Shown in pieces: positions 1 to 6,235 of a stretch of DNA of 9,422 bases (within the stretch, counting starts at the first letter, position 1; each line of letters opens with the position of its first letter). The position numbers and the translations under genes were made by a program. This DNA comes from Fodinibacter sp035633415. Lineage in GTDB: Bacteria > Actinomycetota > Actinomycetes > Actinomycetales > Dermatophilaceae. The stretch spans positions 1 through 9,422 of the forward strand of contig DASQEZ010000320.1 in assembly GCA_035633415.1 (NCBI GenBank), written 5' to 3'. The notes under the pieces are model-generated. The model saw only the letters and a program-made list of their open reading frames with translations, was not told the origin of the DNA and ran no database searches.

Positions 1-395
1 AAGGCGTTGGACCAGACTGTGCAGACGACCTCGGGCAGCGCTGCGGCATCGACCAGCGAGACACCCTCCGGCACCGGGAGGAGCTGCCCGGCGGGCACCC
101 GCACCGACTCGGCGTACCCTCCGCCGGCGAGCAGCGCGCACACCTCGTCGCCGACCGCCCAGTCGTCGACACCCTCGCCGACCGCCTCCACGACACCGCT
201 GACCTCGAGGCCGGGGACGTCCGACTCGCCGGCGGGCGGCGGGTAGTGCCCCTGGCGCTGGAGCAGGTCGGCGCGGTTGACGCCCGCGGCGGCAACTCGG
301 ACGACGACCTCGCCGGCGCGGGGGGCGGGGGTCTCCAGCTCGCCGGGCACGAGCGCCTCGGGGCCGCCGAACCGGGGCAGGGTGATGGCCTTCAT
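1..395 (-). CDS. NAD(P)H:quinone oxidoreductase, PIG3-type zinc-free MDR family (N-terminal part, cut by window edge)
   Basis: Medium-chain dehydrogenase/reductase of the quinone oxidoreductase branch, a soluble NADPH-dependent enzyme that reduces quinones or enones. Only the first 131 residues are present; the family is usually about 325 long. Reading from the ATG at 395, the protein begins MKAITLPRFGGPEAL. It then carries the PIG3-like stretch GVNRADLLQRQGHYPPP (residues about 43-59), GLEVSGVVEAVG (67-78), a VGDEVCALLAGGGYAE block (86-101), and LPEVVCTVWSNA near the edge. GLEVSG stands where zinc-dependent alcohol dehydrogenases have their GHE zinc-site motif, so this is the zinc-free type. 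The start has no convincing Shine-Dalgarno sequence, but TACCGT lies 6 nt upstream, which suits a leaderless start. It lies 64 bp downstream of the iclR stop on the same strand and may also be read from the marR promoter. Family call firm; substrate unknown. Confidence 0.93.
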   Translation of the reverse strand, partial: MKAITLPRFGGPEALVPGELETPAPRAGEVVVRVAAAGVNRADLLQRQGHYPPPAGESDVPGLEVSGVVEAVGEGVDDWAVGDEVCALLAGGGYAESVRVPAGQLLPVPEGVSLVDAAALPEVVCTVWSNA

Positions 396-407
396 CCCGC
401 CACGGTA
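396..407 (-). promoter_or_regulatory. Candidate -10 element for a leaderless oxidoreductase transcript
   Basis: Reading the minus strand, TACCGT (407-402) is followed by exactly six bases (GGCGGG) and then the ATG at 395. This matches the actinobacterial TAnnnT -10 element placed so that transcription starts on the start codon. No -35 element is visible. Inferred from spacing only. Confidence 0.4.
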
Positions 408-459
408 TTGCGTGCCGTCGCCATCGCGAGCTGCGGACCCGGTAGCCGCGGCCGAGCCG

Positions 460-1224
460 TCAGGTGGCGGGCCGGCCGAGCCGGGCGCTCAAGGTGCTGG
501 CGGCCCGGTGGACCGCGGTCACGAGGCCGGCGGCCGCGGCCTCGTCGACGGCTGCCTGTGGGTAGGTCACCGCCACCCCCGCCACGGGGTAGTCGTTGTG
601 GTCGAGCACCGCGACGGCGACCGACCCGAGCCCCGGTGTCACGAGCCCGTCCTCGACGGCGTGGCCACGCTGCCGCACGGCCTGCAGCTGCGAACGCAGC
701 CGGGTCGTGGAGGTCGGCCCGCGCCCGTCGCGCTGCACGAGCGCCGACCGGTCGGGGTAGAGGGCGCGCACCTGTGCGGCCGGCAGGGCGGCCAGCATCG
801 CCAGCCCGGATGCCGTGAGCACGGCCGGCAGTCGTACCCCCACGTCCGTGACGAGCAGCGGACGACCGGGTGCGCGCTGCTCGATGACGTAGAGCACGTC
901 GCGCCCGTGCAGCACCGCGAGGTGCGCGTTGTGGCCCGTCGCGTCCACGAGGCGGTCCATCGTGCCGCGGGCCATCCGCTCGAGCGGTGCCTGGCGCTGG
1001 TAGGCCGACCCGAGCTCGTAGGCCGTCAGCCCCAGGCCGTAGCGCCGCTCCTCGGGCAGGTGGCGCACGTAGCCGCGGTCGACGAGCACCGCGAGCAGGT
1101 GGTAGACGCTCGATCGGGGCAGGCCGAGGTCGCGGGCGATGGCTGCGGCCGGCACCGGCTCGCCGTGACGGGCGATGAGGGCGAGCACGTCGAGGGCCTG
1201 ACCGGCGGCAGGAGCGTTGGCCAT
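460..1224 (-). CDS. IclR-family transcriptional regulator, candidate histidine-utilisation regulator
   Basis: DNA-binding regulator of 254 residues, the usual IclR length. An N-terminal winged helix-turn-helix covers residues about 8-65 (LDVLALIARHGEPVPAAAIA, then the recognition helix around PRSSVYHLLAVLVDRGYV and the wing with RRYGLG). The C-terminal effector-binding domain covers about 80-250 and has the family-typical TASGLAMLAALP (137-148), GLGSVAVAVLD (198-208) and YPVAGVAVTYP (212-222). Its ATG (1224-1222) shares one base with the marR stop (TGATG), so it is translationally coupled to marR and co-transcribed with it. Histidine utilisation in Corynebacterium is controlled by an IclR-type protein, HutR. 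Because hutH lies about 2.5 kb away and a HutR-like site precedes hutU, control of hut genes is the best guess. It could instead regulate the adjacent oxidoreductase gene or a different catabolic pathway. Family certain, target inferred. Confidence 0.93.
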   Translation of the reverse strand: MANAPAAGQALDVLALIARHGEPVPAAAIARDLGLPRSSVYHLLAVLVDRGYVRHLPEERRYGLGLTAYELGSAYQRQAPLERMARGTMDRLVDATGHNAHLAVLHGRDVLYVIEQRAPGRPLLVTDVGVRLPAVLTASGLAMLAALPAAQVRALYPDRSALVQRDGRGPTSTTRLRSQLQAVRQRGHAVEDGLVTPGLGSVAVAVLDHNDYPVAGVAVTYPQAAVDEAAAAGLVTAVHRAASTLSARLGRPAT

Positions 1225-1664
1225 CAGCCGTCCCCGTCGTCGAGCCGGTCGAGGATGCGCCGCAGCGCCGCCTGGTCGCGGTCGGACAACCTCGAGAAGT
1301 AGGTGTGGGCGTCGGCCCGGCGCGCAGCGTCGATCTCGTCGACGAGACCACGGCCGGATGCCGTGAGCGTCACCACCGTGGCCCGCCGGTCGGTGGGGTC
1401 GGGGGTGCGCTCGACGAGTCCACGGTGCTCGAGGGCGTCGATGACGTCGGTGACCGAGCGCGGCGCGACGCGGAGGTGGCCCGCCAGCTCGCCGGGGCGG
1501 ACCTGCTCGTGGCGCGCCACCACGCGCAGCGCCCTCGCCTGGTGCGGCGCGAGGTCCCAGGGGGCGGTCACGGCGGCTCCGCGGTGGCGCAGCCCTCGTG
1601 CGACCCGCATGACGAGGTCGGCGAGGTCGGCCTCGTTCGGTCGGTCACGGCGCTGGGTGCTCAC
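1224..1664 (-). CDS. MarR-family transcriptional regulator, probable repressor of the divergent ABC exporter
   Basis: Small dimeric winged-helix repressor of 146 residues, typical MarR length. The DNA-binding core is clear: VRPGELAGHLRVAPRSVTDVIDALEHRGLVERT (residues 55-87), followed by the diagnostic wing DPTDRRATVVTLTASG (89-104). The flanking helices (about 10-50 and 106-143) would form the dimer interface. The start is GTG at 1664-1662. No good Shine-Dalgarno sequence precedes it, but TAGCAT lies exactly 6 nt upstream, suggesting a leaderless message. The stop overlaps the iclR ATG by one base. The gene faces an ABC exporter across a 94 bp gap holding an inverted repeat, the classic MarR arrangement in which drug or metabolite binding releases repression of the pump and of marR itself. 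The ligand cannot be read from the sequence. Confidence 0.95.
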   Translation of the reverse strand: MSTQRRDRPNEADLADLVMRVARGLRHRGAAVTAPWDLAPHQARALRVVARHEQVRPGELAGHLRVAPRSVTDVIDALEHRGLVERTPDPTDRRATVVTLTASGRGLVDEIDAARRADAHTYFSRLSDRDQAALRRILDRLDDGDG

Positions 1665-1676
1665 CCGGGAATGCTA
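1665..1676 (-). promoter_or_regulatory. Candidate -10 element for a leaderless marR transcript
   Basis: On the minus strand TAGCAT (1676-1671) is followed by TCCCGG and then the GTG start at 1664. The hexamer fits TAnnnT and the 6 nt spacing fits a transcript starting on the start codon. The operator-like dyad at 1704-1716 lies about 40-52 bp upstream of this start. Confidence 0.45.
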
Positions 1677-1691
1677 GCGCGAGTTCGTGTG

Positions 1692-1720
1692 TTGGGCTCA
1701 TTGTGAGGTAACCTCATAAA
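1692..1720 (+). promoter_or_regulatory. Candidate promoter of the ABC exporter gene
   Basis: TTGGGC (1692-1697) and CATAAA (1715-1720) are separated by 17 bp and resemble -35 and -10 boxes. The region is the only AT-richer patch between marR and the exporter. The dyad at 1704-1716 fills the spacer and touches the -10, so a bound repressor would block polymerase. Weak match to consensus; position and context carry the call. Confidence 0.4.
1704..1716. promoter_or_regulatory. Inverted repeat, probable MarR operator
   Basis: TGAGG-TAA-CCTCA is a perfect 5 bp dyad around a 3 bp centre, in the divergent region between marR and the exporter gene. Two of the next four flanking positions also pair across the centre (about 1700-1720). 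Size, symmetry and place are those of a MarR-dimer site. I found no second copy elsewhere in the window, which suggests a local operator serving only this gene pair. Confidence 0.6.
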
Positions 1721-1758
1721 GATGGCGACCATCGACTGAGACCCGAGAGGAGGGGCCC

Positions 1759-3771
1759 ATGACGGACACCCTCACCAGCGCATCCGGCCTCACGGCATCC
1801 CACGGTGGCGGCCGTGGCGGCGGGCGCGGTGGCGCGATGCGCGTCGACCCGCGCGACCGCGCGCAGCTCGCCGAGACGCCGGTGCCCCTGTCGCGGGTGC
1901 TCGCCCTGTTCCGCCCGCACCGAGGGCGCGTGGCCGTCGTCGTGGGGATCATCGTCGTGACCAGTGTCGTCGCACTGGCCCAGCCCTTCCTCGTGCGCGA
2001 GGTCGTCGACGTCGCGCTGCCGCAGCAGGACGTGCGGCTCCTCGTGCTCGCCGTCGCCGCGATGGTCGCGGTCGCGACGGTGACCCAGCTGCTCGGCGTG
2101 GTGCAGACCTGGTTGTCCACGCAGGTCGGCCAGCGGGTGATGCACGGGCTGCGCACCTCGGTCTTCACGCACCTGCAGCGCCAGTCGCTCGGCTTCTTCA
2201 CCCGCACCCGGGCCGGCGAGGTGCAGTCGCGCCTGACCAACGACGTCAACGGGATGCAGGGCGTCGTCACCTCGACGGCGACCTCGATCGCCGCCAACCT
2301 CACGACCGCCGTCGCCACCGCCGCCGCGATGGTGGCGCTGTCGTGGCGGCTGGCGCTGCTCTCGCTGCTCGTCATCCCGCCGGCGCTCTGGCTGACCCGC
2401 AGGGTCGCGTTGCTCCGGCGCGCGGTGACCGCCGCCCAGCAGCGACAGCTGGCCGACCTCAGCTCGCAGATCGAGGAGGGGCTGTCGATCAGCGGCGTGC
2501 GGCTGGCCAAGACCCTCGGCACGTCGGCACGCTCCGCCGAGCGGTTCGGTGCCACCTCCCACGAGCTGGTCGACCTCGAGCTGCGCTCGCAGCTGGCCGG
2601 CCGCTGGCGGATGGCCACGATGCAGATCGTCTTCGCCGTCATCCCGGCGCTCGTCTACCTGGCGGCCGGCCTGCCCGCGACCGCCGGCGGCATGACGATC
2701 GGCACGCTCGTGGCCTTCACGACCCTTCAGGCCGGCATCTTCCGCCCCCTCATGGGACTGCTCAACGTGGGTGCCCAGTGGGTCGCGTCGATGGCCCTGT
2801 TCTCGCGGGTCTTCGAGTACCTCGACCTCGTGCCCGACGTGCCCGCGCCCACGCACCCGGCGGCACTGGACCCGGCATCCGTGCACGGCGACGTGTGCAT
2901 CGAGGGCGTGACGCTGCGCTACCCCGGCTCCGACCGGGATGCCGTCGCCGACCTCACCCTCTCGGTGCCGGCCGGGTCGACGCTCGCGCTGGTCGGGCCG
3001 ACCGGGTCGGGCAAGTCGACGGTGGCCGGGCTGCTCGCGCGCCTCCACGACCCGGATACCGGCCGGGTGAGCGTCGACGGGGTCGACGTGCGGGACGTCG
3101 ACCCGGACGTGCTGGCCTCGGTGGTCGGCGTCGTGTCGCAGGAGAGCTACCTGGTGCACGCGTCGGTGCGCGACAACCTGCTCCTCGCGCGCCCCGCGGC
3201 GACCGAGGGTGAGCTGTGGTCAGCCTTGGCCGCGGCGCAGGTCGCCGACCTGGTGGCCTCGCTGCCCGACGGCCTCGAGACCGTCGTCGGCGCTCGCGGG
3301 CACCGGTTCTCGGGGGGCGAGCAGCAGCGGCTGGCGGTGGCCCGCACCATCCTGCGCGACCCTCCGGTGCTCGTGCTCGACGAGGCCACCAGCGCGCTCG
3401 ACACCGCCACCGAGCGTGCGTTGCAGCGGGCCCTGGACGAGCTGGCCCGAGGGCGCACCACCATCACCATCGCCCACCGGCTCTCGACCGTGCGCGGCGC
3501 CGACCGGATCGCGGTGCTCGACGGTGGGCGGCTCGTGGAGTCGGGCACGCACGACGAGCTGGTCACCGCGGGTGGCCGCTACGCGGACCTGGTCGCCGCC
3601 ACCGAACCGGCCCGCGCCGCCTGGCCCGGCTCGAGTGCGGAAGCGGTCGCCAGGGCGACCACTTCCGCACTCACGGCGGGTGACCTGGGCCTGGCGTCTC
3701 GTCACCGAGACGGTATGCCGTCGCCACATCTGTGCAGGCCGGTGCCCAGGGCGCTCCAATGGACGACATGA
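1759..3771 (+). CDS. ABC exporter half-transporter, fused membrane and ATPase domains (multidrug/lipid type)
   Basis: Inner-membrane export protein of 670 residues that would work as a dimer, using ATP to move a hydrophobic compound out. The N-terminal tail is rich in Gly and Arg (residues 16-25). The membrane domain (about 50-350) shows likely helices near 57-76, 93-113, 176-195, 197-213, 288-305 and 312-330. The ATPase domain (about 378-615) is complete: Walker A GPTGSGKST (413-421), Q-loop Gln461, signature FSGGEQQR (517-524), Walker B VLVLDEATSALD (537-548), switch histidine in IAHRLST (His573). The ATG at 1759 has a strong GAGAGGAGG (1745-1753). Family homology would normally end near residue 615 (GRYADLVAATE). 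The last 55 or so residues are a low-complexity tail that reads through a long hairpin and overlaps hutH, perhaps a lost stop. It is probably under control of the divergent MarR. It is export-type, so not the histidine importer. Confidence 0.94.
   Translation: MTDTLTSASGLTASHGGGRGGGRGGAMRVDPRDRAQLAETPVPLSRVLALFRPHRGRVAVVVGIIVVTSVVALAQPFLVREVVDVALPQQDVRLLVLAVAAMVAVATVTQLLGVVQTWLSTQVGQRVMHGLRTSVFTHLQRQSLGFFTRTRAGEVQSRLTNDVNGMQGVVTSTATSIAANLTTAVATAAAMVALSWRLALLSLLVIPPALWLTRRVALLRRAVTAAQQRQLADLSSQIEEGLSISGVRLAKTLGTSARSAERFGATSHELVDLELRSQLAGRWRMATMQIVFAVIPALVYLAAGLPATAGGMTIGTLVAFTTLQAGIFRPLMGLLNVGAQWVASMALFSRVFEYLDLVPDVPAPTHPAALDPASVHGDVCIEGVTLRYPGSDRDAVADLTLSVPAGSTLALVGPTGSGKSTVAGLLARLHDPDTGRVSVDGVDVRDVDPDVLASVVGVVSQESYLVHASVRDNLLLARPAATEGELWSALAAAQVADLVASLPDGLETVVGARGHRFSGGEQQRLAVARTILRDPPVLVLDEATSALDTATERALQRALDELARGRTTITIAHRLSTVRGADRIAVLDGGRLVESGTHDELVTAGGRYADLVAATEPARAAWPGSSAEAVARATTSALTAGDLGLASRHRDGMPSPHLCRPVPRALQWTT
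3633..3672. repeat. Long inverted repeat inside the 3' tail of the exporter ORF, possible terminator
   Basis: The 19-base arms at 3633-3651 and 3654-3672 are reverse complements except at one position. The left arm begins GAGTGCGGAAG and the right arm ends CTTCCGCACTC, with only 2 bases between them. In plus-strand RNA the odd pair is C-A; in minus-strand RNA it is a G-U wobble. No U-run follows. It spans residues 626-638 of the exporter ORF, beyond the conserved protein, where a terminator between the exporter and hutH would be expected. A U-less actinobacterial terminator or a dispersed palindromic repeat are both possible. Confidence 0.7.
3709..3722. promoter_or_regulatory. Short dyad upstream of hutH, candidate regulator site
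   Basis: GACGG-TATG-CCGTC has perfect 5 bp arms around a 4 bp centre, ending 36 bp before the hutH ATG. A smaller dyad, CACA-TC-TGTG, follows at 3725-3734. The position suits control of hutH, and the GxATGCC core is shared with the candidate site before hutU (6143-6156). The flanks differ and the match is weak, so this is only a candidate. Confidence 0.3.
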
Positions 3772-5402
3772 GCGAAGCCACCACCCCCGGCATGCCCGCG
3801 GCCCACCGGGGTGCGGAGCTCCCGGGCGCCGTGACTCCCGCCTCCGACGCGCGACCTGGGCTCGAACCCGTCACGGTCGGCACCGGCCCGCTCACCGTCG
3901 ACGACGTCGTGCGCGTCGCCCGCCACGGTGCCACCGTGCGCCTCGCCGAGGACTCCCTGGCCGAGGTGCGCCGCACCCGCGAGGTGATCCGCGGCCTCGC
4001 CGACGACACCGAACCCCACTACGGCGTCTCCACCGGCTTCGGCGCCCTGGCCACCCGGCACATCCCCGTCGATCGGCGCCACCAGCTCCAGCGCTCCCTC
4101 GTCCGATCGCACGCCGCGGGCTCGGGCCCCGAGGTCGAGCGCGAGGTCGTGGGGGCACTGATGCTGCTGCGCATCTCGACCCTCGCCACCGGGCGCACCG
4201 GCATCCGTGAGGAGACGCTGGCCACCTACGTCGAGATGCTGAACGCCGGCATCGCCCCCGTCGTCCACGAGTACGGCTCGCTCGGCTGCTCCGGCGACCT
4301 CGCACCCCTGTCGCACTGCGCCCTGGCCCTCACGGGGGAGGGCGACGTCCGCGACGCCCGCGGCGAGCGGATGCCGGCGGCCGACGCCCTGGCCGCGGCC
4401 GGCATCCGGCCCGTCGAGCTGGAGGAGAAGGAGGGTCTGGCGCTCATCAACGGCACCGACGGCATGCTCGGGATGCTGTGCCTCGCCACCCACGACCTGC
4501 GCGAGCTGCTCGTGGTCGCCGACGTCGCCGCAGCCATGTCGGTCGAGGGGCTGCTCGGCACTGACGACGTGTTCGCCGCAGACCTGCACGACCTGCGCCC
4601 CCAGCCCGGCCAGGCGGTGTCGGCCGCGAACATCCGAAAGGTGATGGCGCACAGTGGGATCCGCGAGTCGCACCGCACCGACGCGTGCACGCGGGTCCAG
4701 GACGCCTACTCGCTGCGCTGCGCCCCGGTGGTCGCCGGTGGGGCCCGCGACACCCTCGACCACGCCGAGCGCGTCGCCGGTTGGGAGCTGGCGTCCGCCG
4801 TCGACAACCCCGTCGTCACCCCCGACGGCCGGGTCGAGAGCAACGGCAACTTCCACGGGGCGCCGGTGGCCTACGTGCTCGACTTCCTCGCCATCGTCGC
4901 CGCCGACGTGGCCTCGATCTCCGAGCGCCGCACCGACCGGTTCCTCGACGTCGCGCGGAGCAACGGCCTGCCCCCCTTCCTCGCCCACGACCCCGGCGTC
5001 GACAGCGGCCACATGATCGCGCAGTACACCCAGGCCGCGATCGTCTCGGAGATGAAGCGGCTGGCGGCCCCGGCATCCGTGGACTCGATCCCGAGCTCGG
5101 CGATGCAGGAGGACCACGTGTCGATGGGCTGGTCGGCCGCACGCAAGCTGCGCCGTTCCGTCGACGGGCTCTCCCGCGTGCTGGCGGTCGAGGTGCTCAC
5201 GGCCGCGCGCGGCATCCAGCTGAGGGCCCCGCTCACGCCCGCCCCGGCGACGGCCGCCGTCGTCGAGGCCCTGCTCGCGGCCGGCGCGAGCCGCCCCGGT
5301 GGCGACCGCTGGCTCTCGCCCGAGATCGACACCGCCCACCGGCTGGTCACCGACGGCACGGTCCGCCGGGCCGCCGAGTCCGAGACCGGCCCGCTCGCCT
5401 GA
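3759..5402 (+). CDS. hutH: Histidine ammonia-lyase (histidase)
   Basis: Cytosolic first enzyme of histidine catabolism: L-histidine to urocanate plus ammonia, using the self-made MIO cofactor. The MIO tripeptide lies in GSLGCSGDLAPLSH (173-186), here Cys177-Ser178-Gly179 rather than Ala-Ser-Gly; the family signature allows this variant. Other active-site residues, numbered as in Pseudomonas: Tyr88 in YGVSTGFG (Y53), Asn231 in NGTDGML (N195), Tyr317 and Arg320 in QDAYSLRC (Y280, R283), Phe365 in SNGNFHG (F329), Glu451 in AMQEDHVSMGW (E414). Length is 547, against about 510 usual; the excess is a Pro/Ala-rich lead of about 37 residues. The ATG at 3759 has AGGG at 3748-3751. An ATG at 3768 overlapping the exporter stop (ATGA) and a GTG at 3732 are alternatives. 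It ends 93 bp before a convergent methyltransferase gene, so it is monocistronic or read with the exporter. Confidence 0.97.
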   Translation: MDDMSEATTPGMPAAHRGAELPGAVTPASDARPGLEPVTVGTGPLTVDDVVRVARHGATVRLAEDSLAEVRRTREVIRGLADDTEPHYGVSTGFGALATRHIPVDRRHQLQRSLVRSHAAGSGPEVEREVVGALMLLRISTLATGRTGIREETLATYVEMLNAGIAPVVHEYGSLGCSGDLAPLSHCALALTGEGDVRDARGERMPAADALAAAGIRPVELEEKEGLALINGTDGMLGMLCLATHDLRELLVVADVAAAMSVEGLLGTDDVFAADLHDLRPQPGQAVSAANIRKVMAHSGIRESHRTDACTRVQDAYSLRCAPVVAGGARDTLDHAERVAGWELASAVDNPVVTPDGRVESNGNFHGAPVAYVLDFLAIVAADVASISERRTDRFLDVARSNGLPPFLAHDPGVDSGHMIAQYTQAAIVSEMKRLAAPASVDSIPSSAMQEDHVSMGWSAARKLRRSVDGLSRVLAVEVLTAARGIQLRAPLTPAPATAAVVEALLAAGASRPGGDRWLSPEIDTAHRLVTDGTVRRAAESETGPLA

Positions 5403-5420
5403 CGCTCCCCGTCATCCCCC

Positions 5421-5472
5421 GCGAACGTGGGTGAAGAACGTCGCGATACCGACGTTCTTCACCCACGTTCGC
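5421..5472. repeat. Perfect 23-bp inverted repeat between convergent hutH and methyltransferase genes, likely bidirectional terminator
   Basis: The arms 5421-5443 and 5450-5472 are perfect reverse complements with a 6-base loop (CGATAC). The left arm begins GCGAACGTGGGTGAAG and the right arm ends CTTCACCCACGTTCGC. It starts 18 bp after the hutH stop and ends 22 bp before the methyltransferase stop, so either message would end in it. There is no U-run on either side. A smaller GTCTG/CAGAC hairpin follows immediately (about 5476-5491). Perfection over 23 bp exceeds what simple termination needs. Confidence 0.85.
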
Positions 5473-5494
5473 CCGGTCTGACGGGCCAGACGGG

Positions 5495-6115
5495 TCAGGG
5501 GGTGCGGACGACGCGGACCACCAGGTCGTCGGAGTGGTGCGCACCCGCACCGCCGTTGATGACGCGGGGCCGGCGCTCGTCGACGGCGACCGTCCATCCC
5601 TCGCCGACCCCGGCAGCGACGTCGGCAGGCTGGAGGAGCTCGGTGGGGTCGAAGCCGTGCTCCCGCGCCCGCTCGGCGTCGACGTCGGCGTGGTGGGCGA
5701 CGAGCAGTGATCCGCCCGGCGCCACGAGGCGGGTCAGGGCGTCGAGCGGTTCGGTGTCGGTGAAGAGGGTCGGGTAGAACGCCGTCACGAGGTCGAAGGC
5801 GCCTGCCGGCAGGTCGTCGGCGACCTCCGCCAGCTCGGCGCGCACCCACGTGACGTCGACCCCGGCAGCAGCGGCGCCGGCCCGGGCCCGTCCGAGTGCG
5901 ACGCCCGACGGGTCGAGCCCCACGACCTGCCACCCCTTGCCGGCCAGCCACACCGAGTCGGCCCCCTCCCCGCACCCGACGTCGAGGGCCCGCCCGGGCG
6001 GAAGACCGCCCGCCTCGACGACGAGCCCGTGGTTCGGCTCGCCACTCCAGATCCGCTCGGCGTTCTCGCCGTACCTCGCGTCCCACTCGGCCGCAGCGTC
6101 CTCAGGTGGTGTCAT
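5495..6115 (-). CDS. Class I SAM-dependent methyltransferase, substrate unknown
   Basis: Small cytosolic methyltransferase of 206 residues with a Rossmann fold. The lead motif WDARYGENAERIWSGEPN (11-28) is typical of a widespread actinobacterial group related to TehB/thiopurine methyltransferases. SAM motif I is ALDVGCGEGADSVWLA (43-58); motif II is VVGLDPS (64-70), whose acidic residue should bind the SAM ribose; motif III is FDLVTAFYPTLF (107-118); a motif near LVAPGGSLLVAHHAD (130-144) follows. The frame is open further upstream, but only the ATG at 6115 starts just before the conserved lead; CAGAAT sits 6 nt before it, near the leaderless pattern. It is convergent with hutH and divergent from hutU, and nothing ties it to histidine breakdown. 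Tellurite or thiopurine activity is possible but cannot be claimed. Confidence 0.9.
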   Translation of the reverse strand: MTPPEDAAAEWDARYGENAERIWSGEPNHGLVVEAGGLPPGRALDVGCGEGADSVWLAGKGWQVVGLDPSGVALGRARAGAAAAGVDVTWVRAELAEVADDLPAGAFDLVTAFYPTLFTDTEPLDALTRLVAPGGSLLVAHHADVDAERAREHGFDPTELLQPADVAAGVGEGWTVAVDERRPRVINGGAGAHHSDDLVVRVVRTP

Positions 6116-6127
6116 GCCCCGATTCTG
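6116..6127 (-). promoter_or_regulatory. Candidate -10 element for a leaderless methyltransferase transcript
   Basis: On the minus strand CAGAAT (6127-6122) is followed by six bases (CGGGGC) and the ATG at 6115. It departs from TAnnnT only at the first base and has the same spacing as the marR, oxidoreductase and YbaK starts. Confidence 0.3.
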
Positions 6128-6142
6128 CCGCTCAGTACCCAG

Positions 6143-6156
6143 TCTCGGATGCCAGA
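6143..6156. promoter_or_regulatory. HutR-like operator candidate upstream of hutU
   Basis: TCTCGGATGCCAGA is an imperfect 14 bp palindrome 79 bp before the hutU ATG. The motif reported for the IclR-type HutR of Corynebacterium is, as I recall it, TCTGwwATwCCAGA. Ten of its eleven fixed bases match here and the three w positions are G. An IclR gene lies in the same cluster. Caution: the core GGATGCC is a heptamer over-represented throughout this window, which weakens the case. Confidence 0.45.
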
Positions 6157-6176
6157 CAGACAGGCGACGTGGGGGG

Positions 6177-6205
6177 TTGGGCCGGGGCGGACGACCCGCC
6201 ACAGT
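6177..6205 (+). promoter_or_regulatory. Candidate hutU promoter
   Basis: TTGGGC (6177-6182) and CACAGT (6200-6205) are 17 bp apart, the same -35 hexamer and spacing as the candidate exporter promoter. Transcription would start about 20-25 bp before the ATG, leaving room for the AGGAGG ribosome site. The HutR-like dyad lies about 60-70 bp upstream of that start, a place used by activators. Weak consensus match. Confidence 0.3.
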
Positions 6206-6225
6206 GATGAGGAAGCACACTCCCC

Positions 6226-6231
6226 AGGAGG
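6226..6231 (+). promoter_or_regulatory. Shine-Dalgarno sequence that fixes the hutU start
   Basis: AGGAGG ends 4 bases before the ATG at 6236. The frame is open to about 6029, so this site decides in favour of 6236 over upstream starts. Confidence 0.8.
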
Positions 6232-6235
6232 ACAG

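Noticed and set aside
392..1351. 319-codon minus-strand frame across iclR
   Set aside because: It is out of frame with the clear IclR protein and is a run of Arg, Ala and Pro without domains.
1714..3159. 481-codon minus-strand frame opposite the exporter
   Set aside because: Composition is His/Arg/Gly-rich shadow sequence; the plus-strand frame has all ABC transporter motifs.
3633..3672. CRISPR-like repeat or attachment site at the exporter 3' end
   Set aside because: Only one copy, self-complementary, no spacers, no nearby integrase or cas gene.
1759..3771. Exporter as a histidine or urocanate importer
   Set aside because: Fused membrane-ATPase layout with no binding protein is export type; uptake systems for histidine have separate subunits or are permeases.
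3702..5339. Long open frame (545 codons) antisense to hutH
   Set aside because: It mirrors the hutH reading frame in a GC-rich sequence with few stops; the translation is rich in Gly, Arg, Val and His with no domain, while hutH has full family homology.
5299..5550. Small frames reading through the 5421-5472 palindrome, giving peptides such as TWVKNVAIPTFFTHVR
   Set aside because: The peptide is the palindrome read in translation; it has no independent start or ribosome site and overlaps the hutH end or methyltransferase end.
6029..6235. Upstream extension of hutU by 69 codons
   Set aside because: It crosses the methyltransferase start and the promoter region; AGGAGG before the ATG at 6236 and family length both favour the shorter form.
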